The position numbers and the translations under genes are program-made. Positions 1 to 13,200 of a DNA stretch of 64,000 bases are shown piece after piece; the first letter of the stretch is position 1; each line of letters opens with the position of its first letter. The notes under the pieces were generated by a model. It saw nothing but the letters and a program-made list of their open reading frames with translations, searched no databases and was not told the DNA's origin. The stretch comes from Phallusia mammillata (taxonomy: Eukaryota; Chordata; Ascidiacea; Phlebobranchia; Ascidiidae), in NCBI GenBank assembly GCA_003260075.1, contig QLIY01000292.1:62001-126000 (forward strand). Reading direction: 5' to 3'.

Positions 1-345
1 CAGGCCCATCCAAGCCTTCACCACCATATGGCGGTGGGATTTAAACCCATGACAGGAGTTTTTCCGGGACTCGTGCAACTGAGCTACGCAAGCTCAGTGG
101 AGAATCCGCCGAAAGTCGAATCACAAGCACGATTGCCTGCCTCGCTTGCTGCACATGTCAGCTTCGTAATAGGGGATCGCCAGATTGACCATTATCAGTT
201 AAGATGAACATAAATTCGTAACTGGGATTAGACCTAAAGCGTCTATGCAGACCAACTCATATAGAAATCATAATTCGCAAGCTCTATTGAAAGCGTTGTA
301 CCGCGAAACCTTTTCTACGCATGACCATACGACAAAACACAGGCT
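1..345 (-). repeat. tRNA-derived SINE
   Basis: On the minus strand the unit has an A-box-like TAGCTCAGTTG (around 83-93) and a B-box-like GGTTTAAATCCCACC (around 35-50). The body also shares motifs with copies near 30250, 33030, 43830 and 56560. Degenerate, so a SINE rather than a tRNA gene. Confidence 0.65.
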
Positions 346-359
346 AGAAAAATCTATCC

Positions 360-620
360 CGCGGTGGGATTCGAACCCATGAAAACAGATTTAAACCTCA
401 GAATAAGCTCATAACAATATCAATACGCACCCTATCCAGCCTCATACAACATAGTTTGGCCTTTTCTTCCAGCACATGACAGGGGGGGGGGCAGCCTTTG
501 GTGGGATTCGAACCCATGAAAACAGACTTAAACCTCAGAATAAGCTCATAACAATATCAATACGCACCCGATCCAGCCTCATACAACATAGTTTGGCCTT
601 TTCTTCCAGCACATGACACA
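360..620 (-). repeat. SINE fragment with B box, duplicated around a poly-G run
   Basis: Blocks 362-481 and about 499-618 are near-identical and separated by G at 482-491. The B box reads GGTTCGAATCCCACC on the minus strand. Confidence 0.7.
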
Positions 621-1420
621 TAATAGGAGTGTTGTGACCGACGTACGGTGAGACGGGTGGAAAATCGATGAGAGTTCTGAATAAAGTTTAACGTGTAAAT
701 AAATATGTTAACAAACTAAAATGGGAAGTATTTGATATAGGCGGGTGATAAATGTAATAAGCACATAGAAAAGTAAATGTAAAAATCTACTATGGGATTA
801 TATGTAGTAACTCTCTCTCTCTCTCTATATATATATATCTGAGTTGAGGGTATTTCGCTTGGTGAAAGAACACAATAGCGACACAATAGCAATAAAACAA
901 TCACCCAGCCGGAAATAGTTGCGAAACGTTTAAATGTTATGGAGCGCACAATTGGTGGATGAGAGCTTAACGCACTGCAGCTACACCAACAGTCGGTTGC
1001 TAGCATATTAATGACAAGAAGTATGCTGAAAATATATAGGTAGCGGTGGGAATCAAACCCACAAATACATGATTTTCAGGGCTGGTGCTAAACCAGATAT
1101 AAACAAGGGTTTTGTAGCAGCTTATCTCTTCGCAGTAATACTGATTTTAGTTTTAAACGTAAAAATCTTCTGTTTTTGCCCTACCCCTGCATGGTGGTAG
1201 ATTTTTGTTGGTCTTCGTTGATCAGCGTTTGACGGTTCCGCTTCAGTGAACCTTCGTCACGTGATTCACGTCTTTCCGTCACGGTTGACTTGACTAATTT
1301 TAGAAACAAAAAACACGAGATTTCTCAAAACTGGTTTCAAGCATCACACTAAACGCTATAAAAGTCAACTTTAACTGAAGGTGCTTTAGGTGTTGAAAAC
1401 ATCAAACAACATATAGGCTA

Positions 1421-1701
1421 CAGTAAACCGTGGTTAATCCGGACCCGTTTGGACCAAAAAATTGTCCGGATTAGGCGAGGGGGGGGGGATTAGTTAAGCC
1501 TTACCACATTACAAATCAATTGTACCTTAAGTTTTGTCCCAATTAGGCAAAGATCCGGATTAGCCGAAGGGGGGGGGGATTAACCCATGTCGATTAGATT
1601 AGTTAAGCCTTACCACATTACAAATCAACTGTACCTTAAGTTTTGTCCCAATTAGGCAAAGATCCGGATTAGCCGAATCCGGTTTAATTAAAGGTTTACT
1701 G
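1421..1701. repeat. MITE with CAGTAAACC terminal inverted repeats
   Basis: Starts CAGTAAACCGTGGTTAATCC and ends with the near-complement finishing GGTTTACTG. Internal duplication around poly-G runs at 1479-1488 and 1569-1578. A related truncated copy is at 27783-27960. Confidence 0.65.
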
Positions 1702-1948
1702 CATATTTTCGTTTTTTCGCAGCATTTTTACTGCATTTGACAACAACACGTTTATATCTAAGGCCCGTTATTAGACTTTATGTCAACCATCTTTAAGGAT
1801 ATAAACATATATAATTCACATAATACCATGCCTGGCCCTACGAGAGGCTTTTTACCGAATCAAGATGGTCCATAGCATTAAGGTAAAATCTAGAAAATTC
1901 TAGCTTGCGGTGGGATTCGAACCCACGACAGTAAATTCATAAACTCAC

Positions 1949-2136
1949 CGATTTCAGCTCTTACGCAACTTTGTCTCCTTTCCATTACATTGTTGACGTC
2001 ATCGACAATGATGGCATCTTCTTCACCGGTGAGACAGATGTAAAATAGAATGTCCTCTGGATCGATGATGAATTCGTTACCCGGATTAATCCGGATCTCA
2101 CCGGAGCGTTCAACAGCAAATAGGGTAGCTCCACAT
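1949..2136 (-). CDS. KCNT: KCNT exon 14 (end of RCK1)
   Basis: Reads [20 protein letters not shown] then [20 protein letters not shown], matching the family ILLNPGPRHI and CFYINITKEEN. Ends at GTGAGT; a tRNA-derived SINE begins about 15 bases into the intron. No downstream exon was found in 1-1948. Confidence 0.92.
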
Positions 2137-2339
2137 CTTAAATAAAGTGTGATATGCAAAGTTATCACTGAGAAGGGTTAAGTGAATAAGTAACCAGTGG
2201 TGGGATTCAGCCGGTTCGCTCCGGTTCCATAGAACCGCCTCACGAAATTTTATGAGATCACCGAACCGGTTAGCATTACCGGTTACTCTAAATCAGGGGC
2301 GGGCAACTTCTCCAGTCGGCGGGCCGGATATGGGAAAAT

Positions 2340-2429
<90 letters not shown>

Positions 2430-4198
2430 CTAAATGGACGTTTTATAACAGAACCGGCTAAAAACTATCACTTTTATGACAAAAAAATAGTCTGATAGGT
2501 TTTCAGTTGAGGAACGATTGTGTTTGTAAAGGAACTATTAGCCTTTTCTAATTTAATCTCTTTTAATGCCCTTTATAGACACTGAAGATGCTTTTTACCG
2601 CAATTAATTTGTTCTTTGTAAGATTGTCAACTTATTTTTAACAGGGAATAAACATTTCCTAACTTGTGAAACCCTGTTTTAGTTTGTATTTTGAATATAA
2701 GTGCTTTAGTGGATTAAAAAACCCAGAATGCGGTGGGATTCGAACCCATGGTAGAAAATTTTCCAGACCTTGAGCACAACCTAGGATGTCATGTATAGTA
2801 ATTAATGCGTCCATTTCCCGTTGCTTTTTGGATTTGCAGGCATGCTTGGTTTTAAAATACAATTTTCAAACGACGAAAAACTTTTAGACCAAACAAAAAA
2901 AGGTTTATAAAATCTATCAAAAGTTCGATGAACTGCATTATACTTCAGGGTTTCCCATCTATGCGAATATCATGTTATATTTAGAGGAAAAAGCTTCATA
3001 TTTTAAAACTAGTGTAGGATAAAAAAGTTGCCTAATATAATAATCGTTAAAAGCACTAACTCACTTTGACTGGGCATGCAAGGCAGCATGACTGAATTTA
3101 CACCCCAGATAATATCCAAAAAACTTGCTCTCTTTCGCCACCACGCTGTAAATCTCGTTTCCCGCGCTTCGACCAAAATCCCGTTTCCATGACGACTTCA
3201 AGTTGTTACCTTCCCTTAATGGTTACGTAAAAGTTGGAATCACAAAAAAGAAGTAATACTTTGCAGTTTTTCCTAACCAGCCGTACGTGATATGGTGTCA
3301 AAATTTTTGCTGTTTAATCCTTAATTTAAAAAAGAAAACTTTCAGTTACGGTTAAAACTGTATATAGAATAACATTTTTACTATTGAACCTATTGTATGG
3401 CTAAAAAGCGGTTCCCAACTTTATTTTACAGTTACTGCAACTTTATTTACTTCAGTCAGTCAGTTGATACAAAGAGTACCAGAAATTTAAATAAAGTTCA
3501 TATAGTTTGAACACAAAAAGGGTTAAAAACCACTTGTACAAAAGTAATCCAATAATATATGCAAAACTTTAACACTAAAAGGTAAAAAAGGCTGTCAATA
3601 TACTTAAAATCACCACAGTTTATGTACTTTTTGATTTGGCCATTAAAATCCTATTTTCCTATATTAAAGTCAGTTAGCAAATGTATTCATACTTACTGTC
3701 CTTTGGATGTGTGAGCAAGCAGAGTAAGTAACGTAGATATTCCTGGGATAAAACTGTTCATTGCGAGGAGTACGTGTTTCAGTTCGTCGTCACATATCAC
3801 CTTAAATAAAAATATGGAAAACTTAAAATAAGAAAGAAGACTTTTTGTCCAAATGCAAATAAATGCCAAAATAATGTTTGTTGTTTTTTCGTCGAGAATT
3901 GACTGTGGTAGAGGTTTGAAAATGCCACCAAACTGGTTTAGCGTATCCGCATTATGTTTACACGGTTGTGGGTGCTAATCCCATCTCGGTTGTTTGTGCT
4001 TTCCTGAGCAAGATACTTTGGCGGCATTGCTCCAAGCCAGTGGAACCCTATTGGTTGAACTGTACTAAAATCTCCGACTTACCAAAAACAATCAAACAAA
4101 AAATGATCAAACGGACTTACAATAAAACGGACAGCTCGACAGCGGACTGATTGTAAGCATAACGCATTCAGGCGTTGTCTTAACACTTACCAAAGATA

Positions 4199-4250
<52 letters not shown>

Positions 4251-7200
4251 TTGCTTTCTGGCTTCAGTATTTGAACATAGAGTGGACAGCGGGGAGCAAA
4301 ATCCTTTACAGCCATCGCTCGTAAAATCGTTTTCTCGTCGGCAGCAACTCTGTCTCTCTCCTGTCGTGATGTGAGAATAAAACAAGCTTCAGCTGCATCG
4401 ACCCTGTAATTTGGAAACTTGGTTTAAGCCATTTGATTTGCCTTGAAAAAGTCTACAAGCAATCCTATCGACCCTGTAATTTGGAAACTTGGTTTTAGCC
4501 GTTTGATTTGGCTTAAAAAAGGACTTGTATCGGCCCTGTAATTTGTACGTACAAAAACTTATATTTCTTTTATCAGAACGATTTTAACTATTTTTTATCA
4601 GTATGTTGTTTAATTTACGTCTATTGCTGGAAACAAAACGCCTAATTATCTTTGTAAGACTATTTTCGATTTAACCGAAATTATTTAAAACATGTTACAG
4701 CATGGTAGAATTATTATGTTTACGGACAAAAAAACCAACCCAACAATATTTATAAAACTTTGAAATTAGTCATAGATAAATGAAGGCAAAACAAATACAT
4801 TTTAATGGGGAAACATTTCTTAAGTATAACAATCGTTTGTTTATTTTTATTATTTACAAACGTTTTGTTTAATTTACTTCTTTAACCAGTGCACAGATGC
4901 ACACTACATATGCAAACAACCTAATAAAGAAATGCACAGAAAAAATATATTACTCAAATACTATTTGCAGTTTATGAAACACAAGACACTTACTTCACTC
5001 TAACGAGGTCTAGTTCCCTTAGCACTGAACCCTGAATGTAAATGACGCGTTCCGCCCAAATTGGAACTTGTAGAAAACTTTTTAGCGGTCCATCCAACTC
5101 CGATGGCGAGAGAAGAACCACATAGAAATTTTGCAAAGTCGGATGAGCGTAAAACTCGTTGAGAAAATCGAGGATAATGTCCATACGAAGAACTGTGTAG
5201 AAATTTAAAATGCTATGGACTAGTGTTGGGTAACCAGAAACGTGTTTCATAATTTTTTTTTAAACTTTTTATTGTGCACATGCAATGCCGTAGAATACTT
5301 TTGGAGAGTGCGCAAAATTATTTTAACAAATGTTGGGTAACCAGAAACATCCCTGCAAATTTATTTATCTTTGCAGGTCATTGAAAGGGGGAGAAAACAA
5401 AACCTTTAAAACGTAATACACACAGGCCTAAAATAGGGGGGGGGGGCGTAGCCAAAATACAAAATCAAATCAATGCGGTTTTCCAAACTCCGTAATACAC
5501 ATGCTGTGTTCTTCTGAATATTGCATTGCAATAACATACATGCGTTGTACATTTTACGATTTCTAAAGTTCACAATGCAGTTGATTTTGAGACATGGCAA
5601 TGAAGTTACCCGTGGCGCATACGACGACATGTTTTTCAGTTTTCGCTCGCTGTCTGCTGTACTCCCCACCCTGTTTCTGTCGTTCCGACCACAAAAATGA
5701 TATTTGTTCCACCTGTGAAGGGTTGTAGAGTTTAAAAAACCTTTCAAGTAGGGGGGGGGGACTAGTGTGGTAGAGTTACTAACACTAGAATTTGGCTGGC
5801 GCCTGGTTGAAAACTGTTCGATAAGTGCGCCAGCCAAATTCCAGTGTTAGTAGTTCTACCGACTAGTGTTGGGTAACCAGAAAAGTGTTTCATAAATTAT
5901 TTCAAAAACTATTTATTGTGCAAAAATGCAACGCCGTACCCATGATAGAGAATACCTTTAATGGTGTGGACAAAATTATATTATCAAATTTTGAGTAACC
6001 AGAAATGATTTTCTAAACTACTTAAAAGACAGTTTATTGTTCAAATTAACCGCCTAACCATTGCTCTTACGTTCTTTTACCATATACATCCCTGCAAAAT
6101 TATTTATCTTTGCAGGTCATTGAAAGAGGGAGAAAACAAAACCTTTAAAACGTAATACACACAGGCCTAAAATAGACAATTTCCAGTATACGTAGCCAAA
6201 ATACGTTACGCCTGCAAGTGGGTACAAAATCAAATCAATGCGGTTTTCCAAGCTCCGTAATACGCATGCTGTGTTCTTATGAATATTGCATTGCAATAAC
6301 ATACATGCGTTGTACATTTTACGATTTGGGGGGGGGGGAGTTTACGGTTGGAAATAATATCAACAGCAAGAAAATACAAGCTTAGAAGCTGGTGTTATAC
6401 TTGCTGACGATTAGACTTATGTTGTTGACAATAACAGTTGTATAAAACCTATGGAAGTTAAGTAGTTGTTTGCTGCACTTAGATATGTAAATGTAGTTTA
6501 ATACACAGTTGTAAGTCTGGCCGGGCGTTTGAGGGTCGGGAAGGGCTTAAAATTGGCTTGTTTCGGACCTGACTTCGGCCTCATTTGTGCCGCAAATTAC
6601 TAATTTTGGGGTAATTTCAGGCTTTGTTTTGAAAACATTTCTGGTTCGGGCTTATACAAACTCTTGTTCAGTGTTACTAAGATGTTCAATTGCCGAAAAG
6701 TTTCAGGAATAATAATGTATGTCGCTTTTCGTAGCTATTTGTTCCAGCAAGTATTTACAGGAATATAAGATTTGTGTTTTTTGTGAATATAAGTTGTCGA
6801 GCGGTTTTGTACAATAAAAACATACAAATGTAAAGATCCAACGACATTTTGTTGACTATTTTATAATGACGGTGTAACTGTAGCGCCTTCAGTCATTATC
6901 CACCAATTGTGCCCTCCACTGTTTTCAGCTCCATAACGTTTCAACGTTGCGCAGCTATTTCCGGCTTAGTGATTGTATTAGTGCAATTGTGTCGCTATGT
7001 GTTCTGTCACCAAGCGAAATAAAATCAGCTCAAATTAACACATCAATACCCCATTAGTTCTCCAACAGGACATATCTGATGTACACGCAAAGGGTCTTAT
7101 CTGTCACAATAATGAAATATTAGCTATAGCGCGAAAAATCAATACGCCCCATTTTGTTTCATCGCTACTCTTATATTGAATATTTCGTATGAAAACAAAA

Positions 7201-10200
7201 TAATTTATGCGTGACAAATTTAAATAAGATATGTAAAGAGATAAATATGTCCAATTTGAAAGCATAGGGCTATTAATAATTCGTCGTGAGGTATGTACAT
7301 TCGTATGACATATGTTAGTCGTTGATATGTATGCACAGTATAACGCTGTATGTCATTAATTATTTATGTGACAGGTTCAGAAAAACCGCTACTTGCAAGA
7401 CATCAGATAATTATGCTTTCCTGTACGATGTGACGAGGGAAAACAAGGTTTTGCGCAAAGGTTAAGAGAATTAAATACATAAAAACTTACATGAGCTATT
7501 GCCAGTCATAATATCAAGTTTATAGAGCTCTTCTGGCAATTGTATTTTTATACCAACGTTTCGACGTCCTATACAGGTCGCCTTCATCAGGTTAAATAAT
7601 ACTGAATGCAACTAGAACAGTGCACGATAAACAAAGGAAAAAAGAATGAAACGCAAGCACGTACGAGCTGTACTAGTCGCATTCAGTGTTATTTACCCTG
7701 ATGAAGACGACCTGTATAGGACGTCGAAACGTCGGAATAAAATTACATTTGCCAGAAGAGCTCTATAAACTCGACGTAAAAACTTGTTCGGAAATGTTCT
7801 TGTCTCATACAAAGGTATTAAGATTTTCATTTCAAAAACAGGCTGGGTAAAAAAACATACGAATGGTTCTTCATGTCACTGATGATGGCATGAGCATTTG
7901 CCGAAACGTTTGAAAAATAAAGCATGTCGCTTTTTACGTCTATTTGGGCCGTTNNNNNNNNNNNNNNNNNNNNNNNNNNNNNNNNNNNNNNNNNNNNNNN
8001 NNNNNTGTTTCTCTCAAGGATGTCCTTTTTGTAACATTAAATTTCCATTTTTACCCAAAATCACTTTCCCAAATCTTGCAGCTATTTTTATATGTAACAC
8101 TTCACAAAACTTTTGAATAGATGTAGTCCTTCGTTTAACTTTTTAGATTACAGCTTTTTAAAATAGGCAATCACCTATTTTTTGTTAAGTTTCACTAACT
8201 CACTGACAATACACACCTAAAAAATTTTTGCCTACTTATATTTACCACAAAAGCATGTCAAATTTTCCCTTGGTTTAAAACCACTATAAACAAGACAAAA
8301 AATACATAAATTACCAACTTATTAATGAAGCTAAAATGGAGTTAAGGACTCACCTGACCAGGGGGGGGGGTGTTTTGCCTACTTATATTTACCACAAAAG
8401 CATGTCAAATTTACCCTTGGTTTAAAACCACTATAAAAAAGACAAAACATAAATAAAATCACCAACTTATTAATGAAGCTAAAATGGAGTTAAGGACTCA
8501 CCTGACCAGGAATAATGCCTAGAGCCACTATGATGATAATAATAACGAGTAGCTTGGATGGCCATATAGTTGGAGTGATGTCGCCATATCCTACTGTGCT
8601 GAAAGTGACCACAACGAACCAGAGGGGGGGGGGTATAATGCCTAGAGCCACTATGATGATAATAATAACGAGTAGTTTGGATGGCCATATAGTTGGGGTG
8701 ATGTCGCCATATCCTACTGTGCTGAAAGTGACCACAACAAACCAGAAAGCGTCAAATGGATCCATGTGCAGCCGTCCAGCTCTCTCTAAGTGCTGAACTC
8801 CACAAATACTGCAAAAAGAATAAGTTAAAATGTAAGAACAATTAGGTACAATTTTAGTTTCTTGACAAAAATTGCACTAGCATTAGCAAAGCAACTATCA
8901 ACATGTATTTATTGTTGGGGTCAGATCAGAGACGTTTATTTAATCTTATGTATAGGCATTAGGGATGGGCCGAGCGGGGGGGGGGCCCGGTTAATATCTA
9001 AACGCACAACAGTGTAGCTCGGCACAATGGTTGTAAACACTGGTTAAGTCTTAACTGAGAGTTTGGTAAACCCTAACAACACTTACCACGTAATGAAAAG
9101 ACAGAGTAAAGTAGCAAGGGGGGGGGGAATGCAAATATTATGGTAAAATGCGCAAAAAGTTCAACTGAAAACAATGACAGATCAGAAAAGGTATTGGTTG
9201 GTTTGATGCTTTGTACAAATTAGACGCAAAATACATAATACATTTAAAGCAACATAAATATTTGTGTTTCTCTCAAGGATGTCCTTTTTGTAACATTAAA
9301 TGGGGGGGGGGGCAGTACAGTAGGTAAGGCACAATAGGCATACATAAGGGTCAATAAGCTTGTTTAGTCAGCCTTGTGGCCTTTACTTCGCGTCGGCCGA
9401 AATTTTTAACATTTTTTGGGGGGGGGGTACAGTAGGTAAGGCACAATAGGCATACATAAGGGTCAATAAGCTCGTTTAGTAAGCCTTGTGGCCTTTACTT
9501 CGCGTCGGCCGAAATTTTTAACATTTTTTGGTGACAAATAATACCAAAAAAGACTCCAGCATTTTCCTGCCGTTGTTATCGAACCCTGACATAAAGATAA
9601 CTCGTCGAAAAGGAATATTTTCCGGTTAATATCTAAACGCACAACAGTGTACCTCTACACGGCGGTTGTAAACACTGGTTTAGCCTGCCTGAGAGATTGG
9701 TAACACCCTAACAACACTTACCACGTAATGAAAAGACAGAGTAAAGTAGCAATGAGAGTGCAAACTTGGTTGAACATCGCACTTTGTTGTTTGTGAGCTG
9801 CGCGGTGAAGGTCGTTCTGAATAAAAGTCGTAATTCAAAATTAGACAAGTAACAACACTAGATTTGTCACATTTTACTGAATTACATGAAACAAGCGGTA
9901 GTTTTTTTGTCAAAAAAAGAGTTTGAAGGCCAACAAAAAGATGCAAATGCAAAAATTCGTCGTTGCACTATTACAGTGGTTCTCAACCTTATTATACTGA
10001 TCGCGTACCACCTGGCGACATTTTCTATCGCTGCGTACCACCTAAACCTGTGTAGCTGCAGCGCGTTTAGTCATTATCCACCAAATGTGCCCTCCACCAT
10101 TTTGCGCCCCATAACGTTTCAACGTTGCGCAGCTATTTCCGGCTTGGGGGGGGGGGGCATTTTGCGCCCCATAACGTTTCAACGTTGCGCAGCTATTTCC

Positions 10201-13200
10201 GGCATGGTCATTGTTCATTGCAATTGTTTCGATATGTGTTCCTTTACCACGCGAAATAAACTAAACTCAACCCTGTTTGAATGAGTAGACCAAGAGCTAG
10301 GCCTTTTTTCTCGACTAGAATAGCATATTTCTGAAGGCAGTAAGGTTAGCAAAGTTCCACAATAATGTCCAAGACGCGAGTTTCACCCCAATCTAGAGCT
10401 ATTCAATTGGGTCAGTTAAGTTGATTTGGAATTAAGTGCAGTAAAAAACTACTCGGGGGGGGGGGGTTCCACAATAATGTCCAAGACACGAGTTTCACCC
10501 CAATCTAGAGCTATTCAGTTGGGTCAGTTAAGTTGATTTGGAATTAAGTGCAGTAAAAAACTACTCGCGTACCATCTGAAAAGCTGCGGCGTACCACTAG
10601 TGATACGTGTACCACAGTTTGAGAACCACTGCTTTAGTACCAGCACTGTTTCATGTTTCATGTAGTACAGTCTCAAAAAATTCGTGGAAAAATAAAATAA
10701 ATGAAAAATCAATTAATCCAACATGGATTATCACGTGACACATAAGCAGGGGTTAAAATAAACAGCGGCCCATGCGCTCGCAATACTTACACCATAAGAA
10801 CGAGAGTGCTGAAAAGTTTGAGAGAAAATTAGGAAAAATGAAACAATTTGAAATAGTTACGATTGTAGTTGATGTAAAACCGACATCTCCTTACCATCAT
10901 GTTTTCAAGTCCGGCCTTGGCAAGCCAAATATTTAGAAACGCTGGGACAAAGAGGCATCGTAACGGGCGCCAGAATATCTGCAAAGAAATGTCATGTGAT
11001 TTAGCAATATGTTATGGAGGGGGTTCACATCCTGCGCTTCAAGGTCGAATACGGTATGAAAAATATACAGTTGCTGGATTTTAGTTACAACACAGTAGAC
11101 ACACAAACGCGTAGTAAGCAGGCAAAAAATCCGAGAGTAAGCCCCGATTAAAGACCAAATTAGTCTCGAAAGTTGGTGAATGCACAAGTAGCATTGATAG
11201 GGCGTAAGACCCGAATTATAACTCTGCACACGAGGCCGTTGGTTGAATGAAAACCTTCTGGAAAAAGCGTTAAACATTTGTACCTTGACGTGGTAACAGC
11301 ACCCCAAAGCAGAGTTGTAAGTCGGGCCGGGTTCTGGCTTAGGTTTTTTAAAAAAAAAGACTGGACTTTACACTCTGTGTCAGTATTTTTTTGAATAAAT
11401 TGGGGGGGGGGTTTGACGTGGTAACAGCACCCCAAAGCAGAGTTGTACGTCGGGCCGGGTTCTGGCTTAGGTTTTTTTTTTAAAAAGACTGGACTTTACA
11501 CTCTGTGTCAGTATTTTTTTGAATAAATTTAACTAGCTAAACTGTAGCCAGTTGCTATAGACCTGACCTAATGTCAGACAACCCCAAAACGCCTTGTTCA
11601 AGACCAATTGTCTATTGTGTTTATGGTCTTGGTCTTTCCTGAGGCTTCAATGTATATAGGCCTGTCAATCAAACTTTCGGGCCTAAGCGGGTTTCTTAAA
11701 AACGATTCGAGTTCGGGCCGGGTCTCGAGCTTGTACTTTGGGGCTCGGGCTATAATTTCAGCCCCGTTTACAACGCCGGTACAACTGCTAAATAAATGTT
11801 GGACAACCCTAATGTAAGACCTGATAATAATCAGTAAATGATGGTTTAACCCTTACCGTGGCAATAAAAGGAAGGGAGCAGCACACTTCGATGAACCACT
11901 CAAAACTGAGGAGTTGTTGCGAGAGATTTCCCTTATAGTTGGCGTATGTGTGAATTACCTTGTACATAAGACTGATAAAAGCGAGAAGAACCTGCAAAAA
12001 TATTCATATTTCAGTTTGATATTGAGTTGAGTTTGTTTTGCTTGGTGAAAGAAAACATAGCAAAACAATTAAACCAATTACCAAGCCGGAAATAGCTGCG
12101 CAACGTTGAACAATTAAAGTTGGGACGAATAATATTTGGGTGTGTTAGTGTGGAAACGATAGTAACACGCAAAAATATTCGGAAGCCGTTTGTTCAGAGT
12201 GACGGAAAGACTCGTTTAATAATTCATGAAGCCAGGTGCCCCTGGTTGTGCGATAAATTCATGTCTTGACACAAAAATAATGTCGAGGCCCAAAGTATAT
12301 GTTAGGTAGAGATATGACAATGAATGAAATTATATTATTTCGAAAAGTGTTCAAAAACTGCTTTGAATTCTTGAATTATTATTTCGAAAAGTGCTCAAAA
12401 ACGCTTTGAATTCTTTAGCTTTCTACATTTAGGTGTTTTTCAAATTTATTTGCATGTACAGTAAAACTTAACACGGTTATTGCCTTTAGACATTGTACGT
12501 CTAAATATGTAGTCAAATACAGAGAACAAGGTGCTAATAATCCCGCTCGGTGCCGGTTAACCCACCTGGACGATCCAAATGACCACGTGCCTTTCAACCC
12601 ACCAGATCGGTTGCCATGAAAACGTGTATTGCGTCACCCACGCCGGATTGACGTCACTAGTGAAATTTCTCTGGCACATCCCACAACTGTCAGAACAGGA
12701 TGTGTGTAAGTTATGGTTAGATGTGTTAGAATATAACAATTCATGTCGCTTGCTATGTAACTAGTCGACAAAGCCTTGATTTAAGATATCTTGAGGTAAA
12801 AATGCTGGGATAAATTCGGACCCAAGGGGTATATTTAAGATAGAAGTACATCTCAAGTTTTTTTTATATTTCTACTATATTAGGTTAATTTTTTACGAAG
12901 GGGAATTTTAAAGCATCTTAGGGTAAATTAGGATCCAGGGGGTATATGTATTACGTCTTGGGGTAAAGTTTTTAGGGGTAAAAAATCTTGGGGTAGATCG
13001 GATCCCAAGGGGTACATTTAATAAATCTAGGGGTTAAATTTCAGTAATTTTTCTGAATAACCCCATCAGTCTGAAATAAAAATGAAAGTAAAATTTGTCT
13101 TCAAACTTAACAACAAGAGGTAAACGAGCAAACACTTTGAAGCCTCCGCTACACGAACGACTTGCGCATTTAAATACTTTACCATGTAGTGGTGAAAGGG

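Noticed and set aside
4398-4545. CRISPR-like array
   Set aside because: Three imperfect tandem units without spacers in an animal gene intron; simple tandem duplication.
8515-8796. Plus-strand open frame over the KCNT pore exon
   Set aside because: Mirror of the real minus-strand pore coding sequence.
10793-10840. Extra KCNT exon near a CAG acceptor and GTAAGT donor
   Set aside because: Exon 6 joins exon 7 (9816) in phase with no missing residues, so nothing is needed here.
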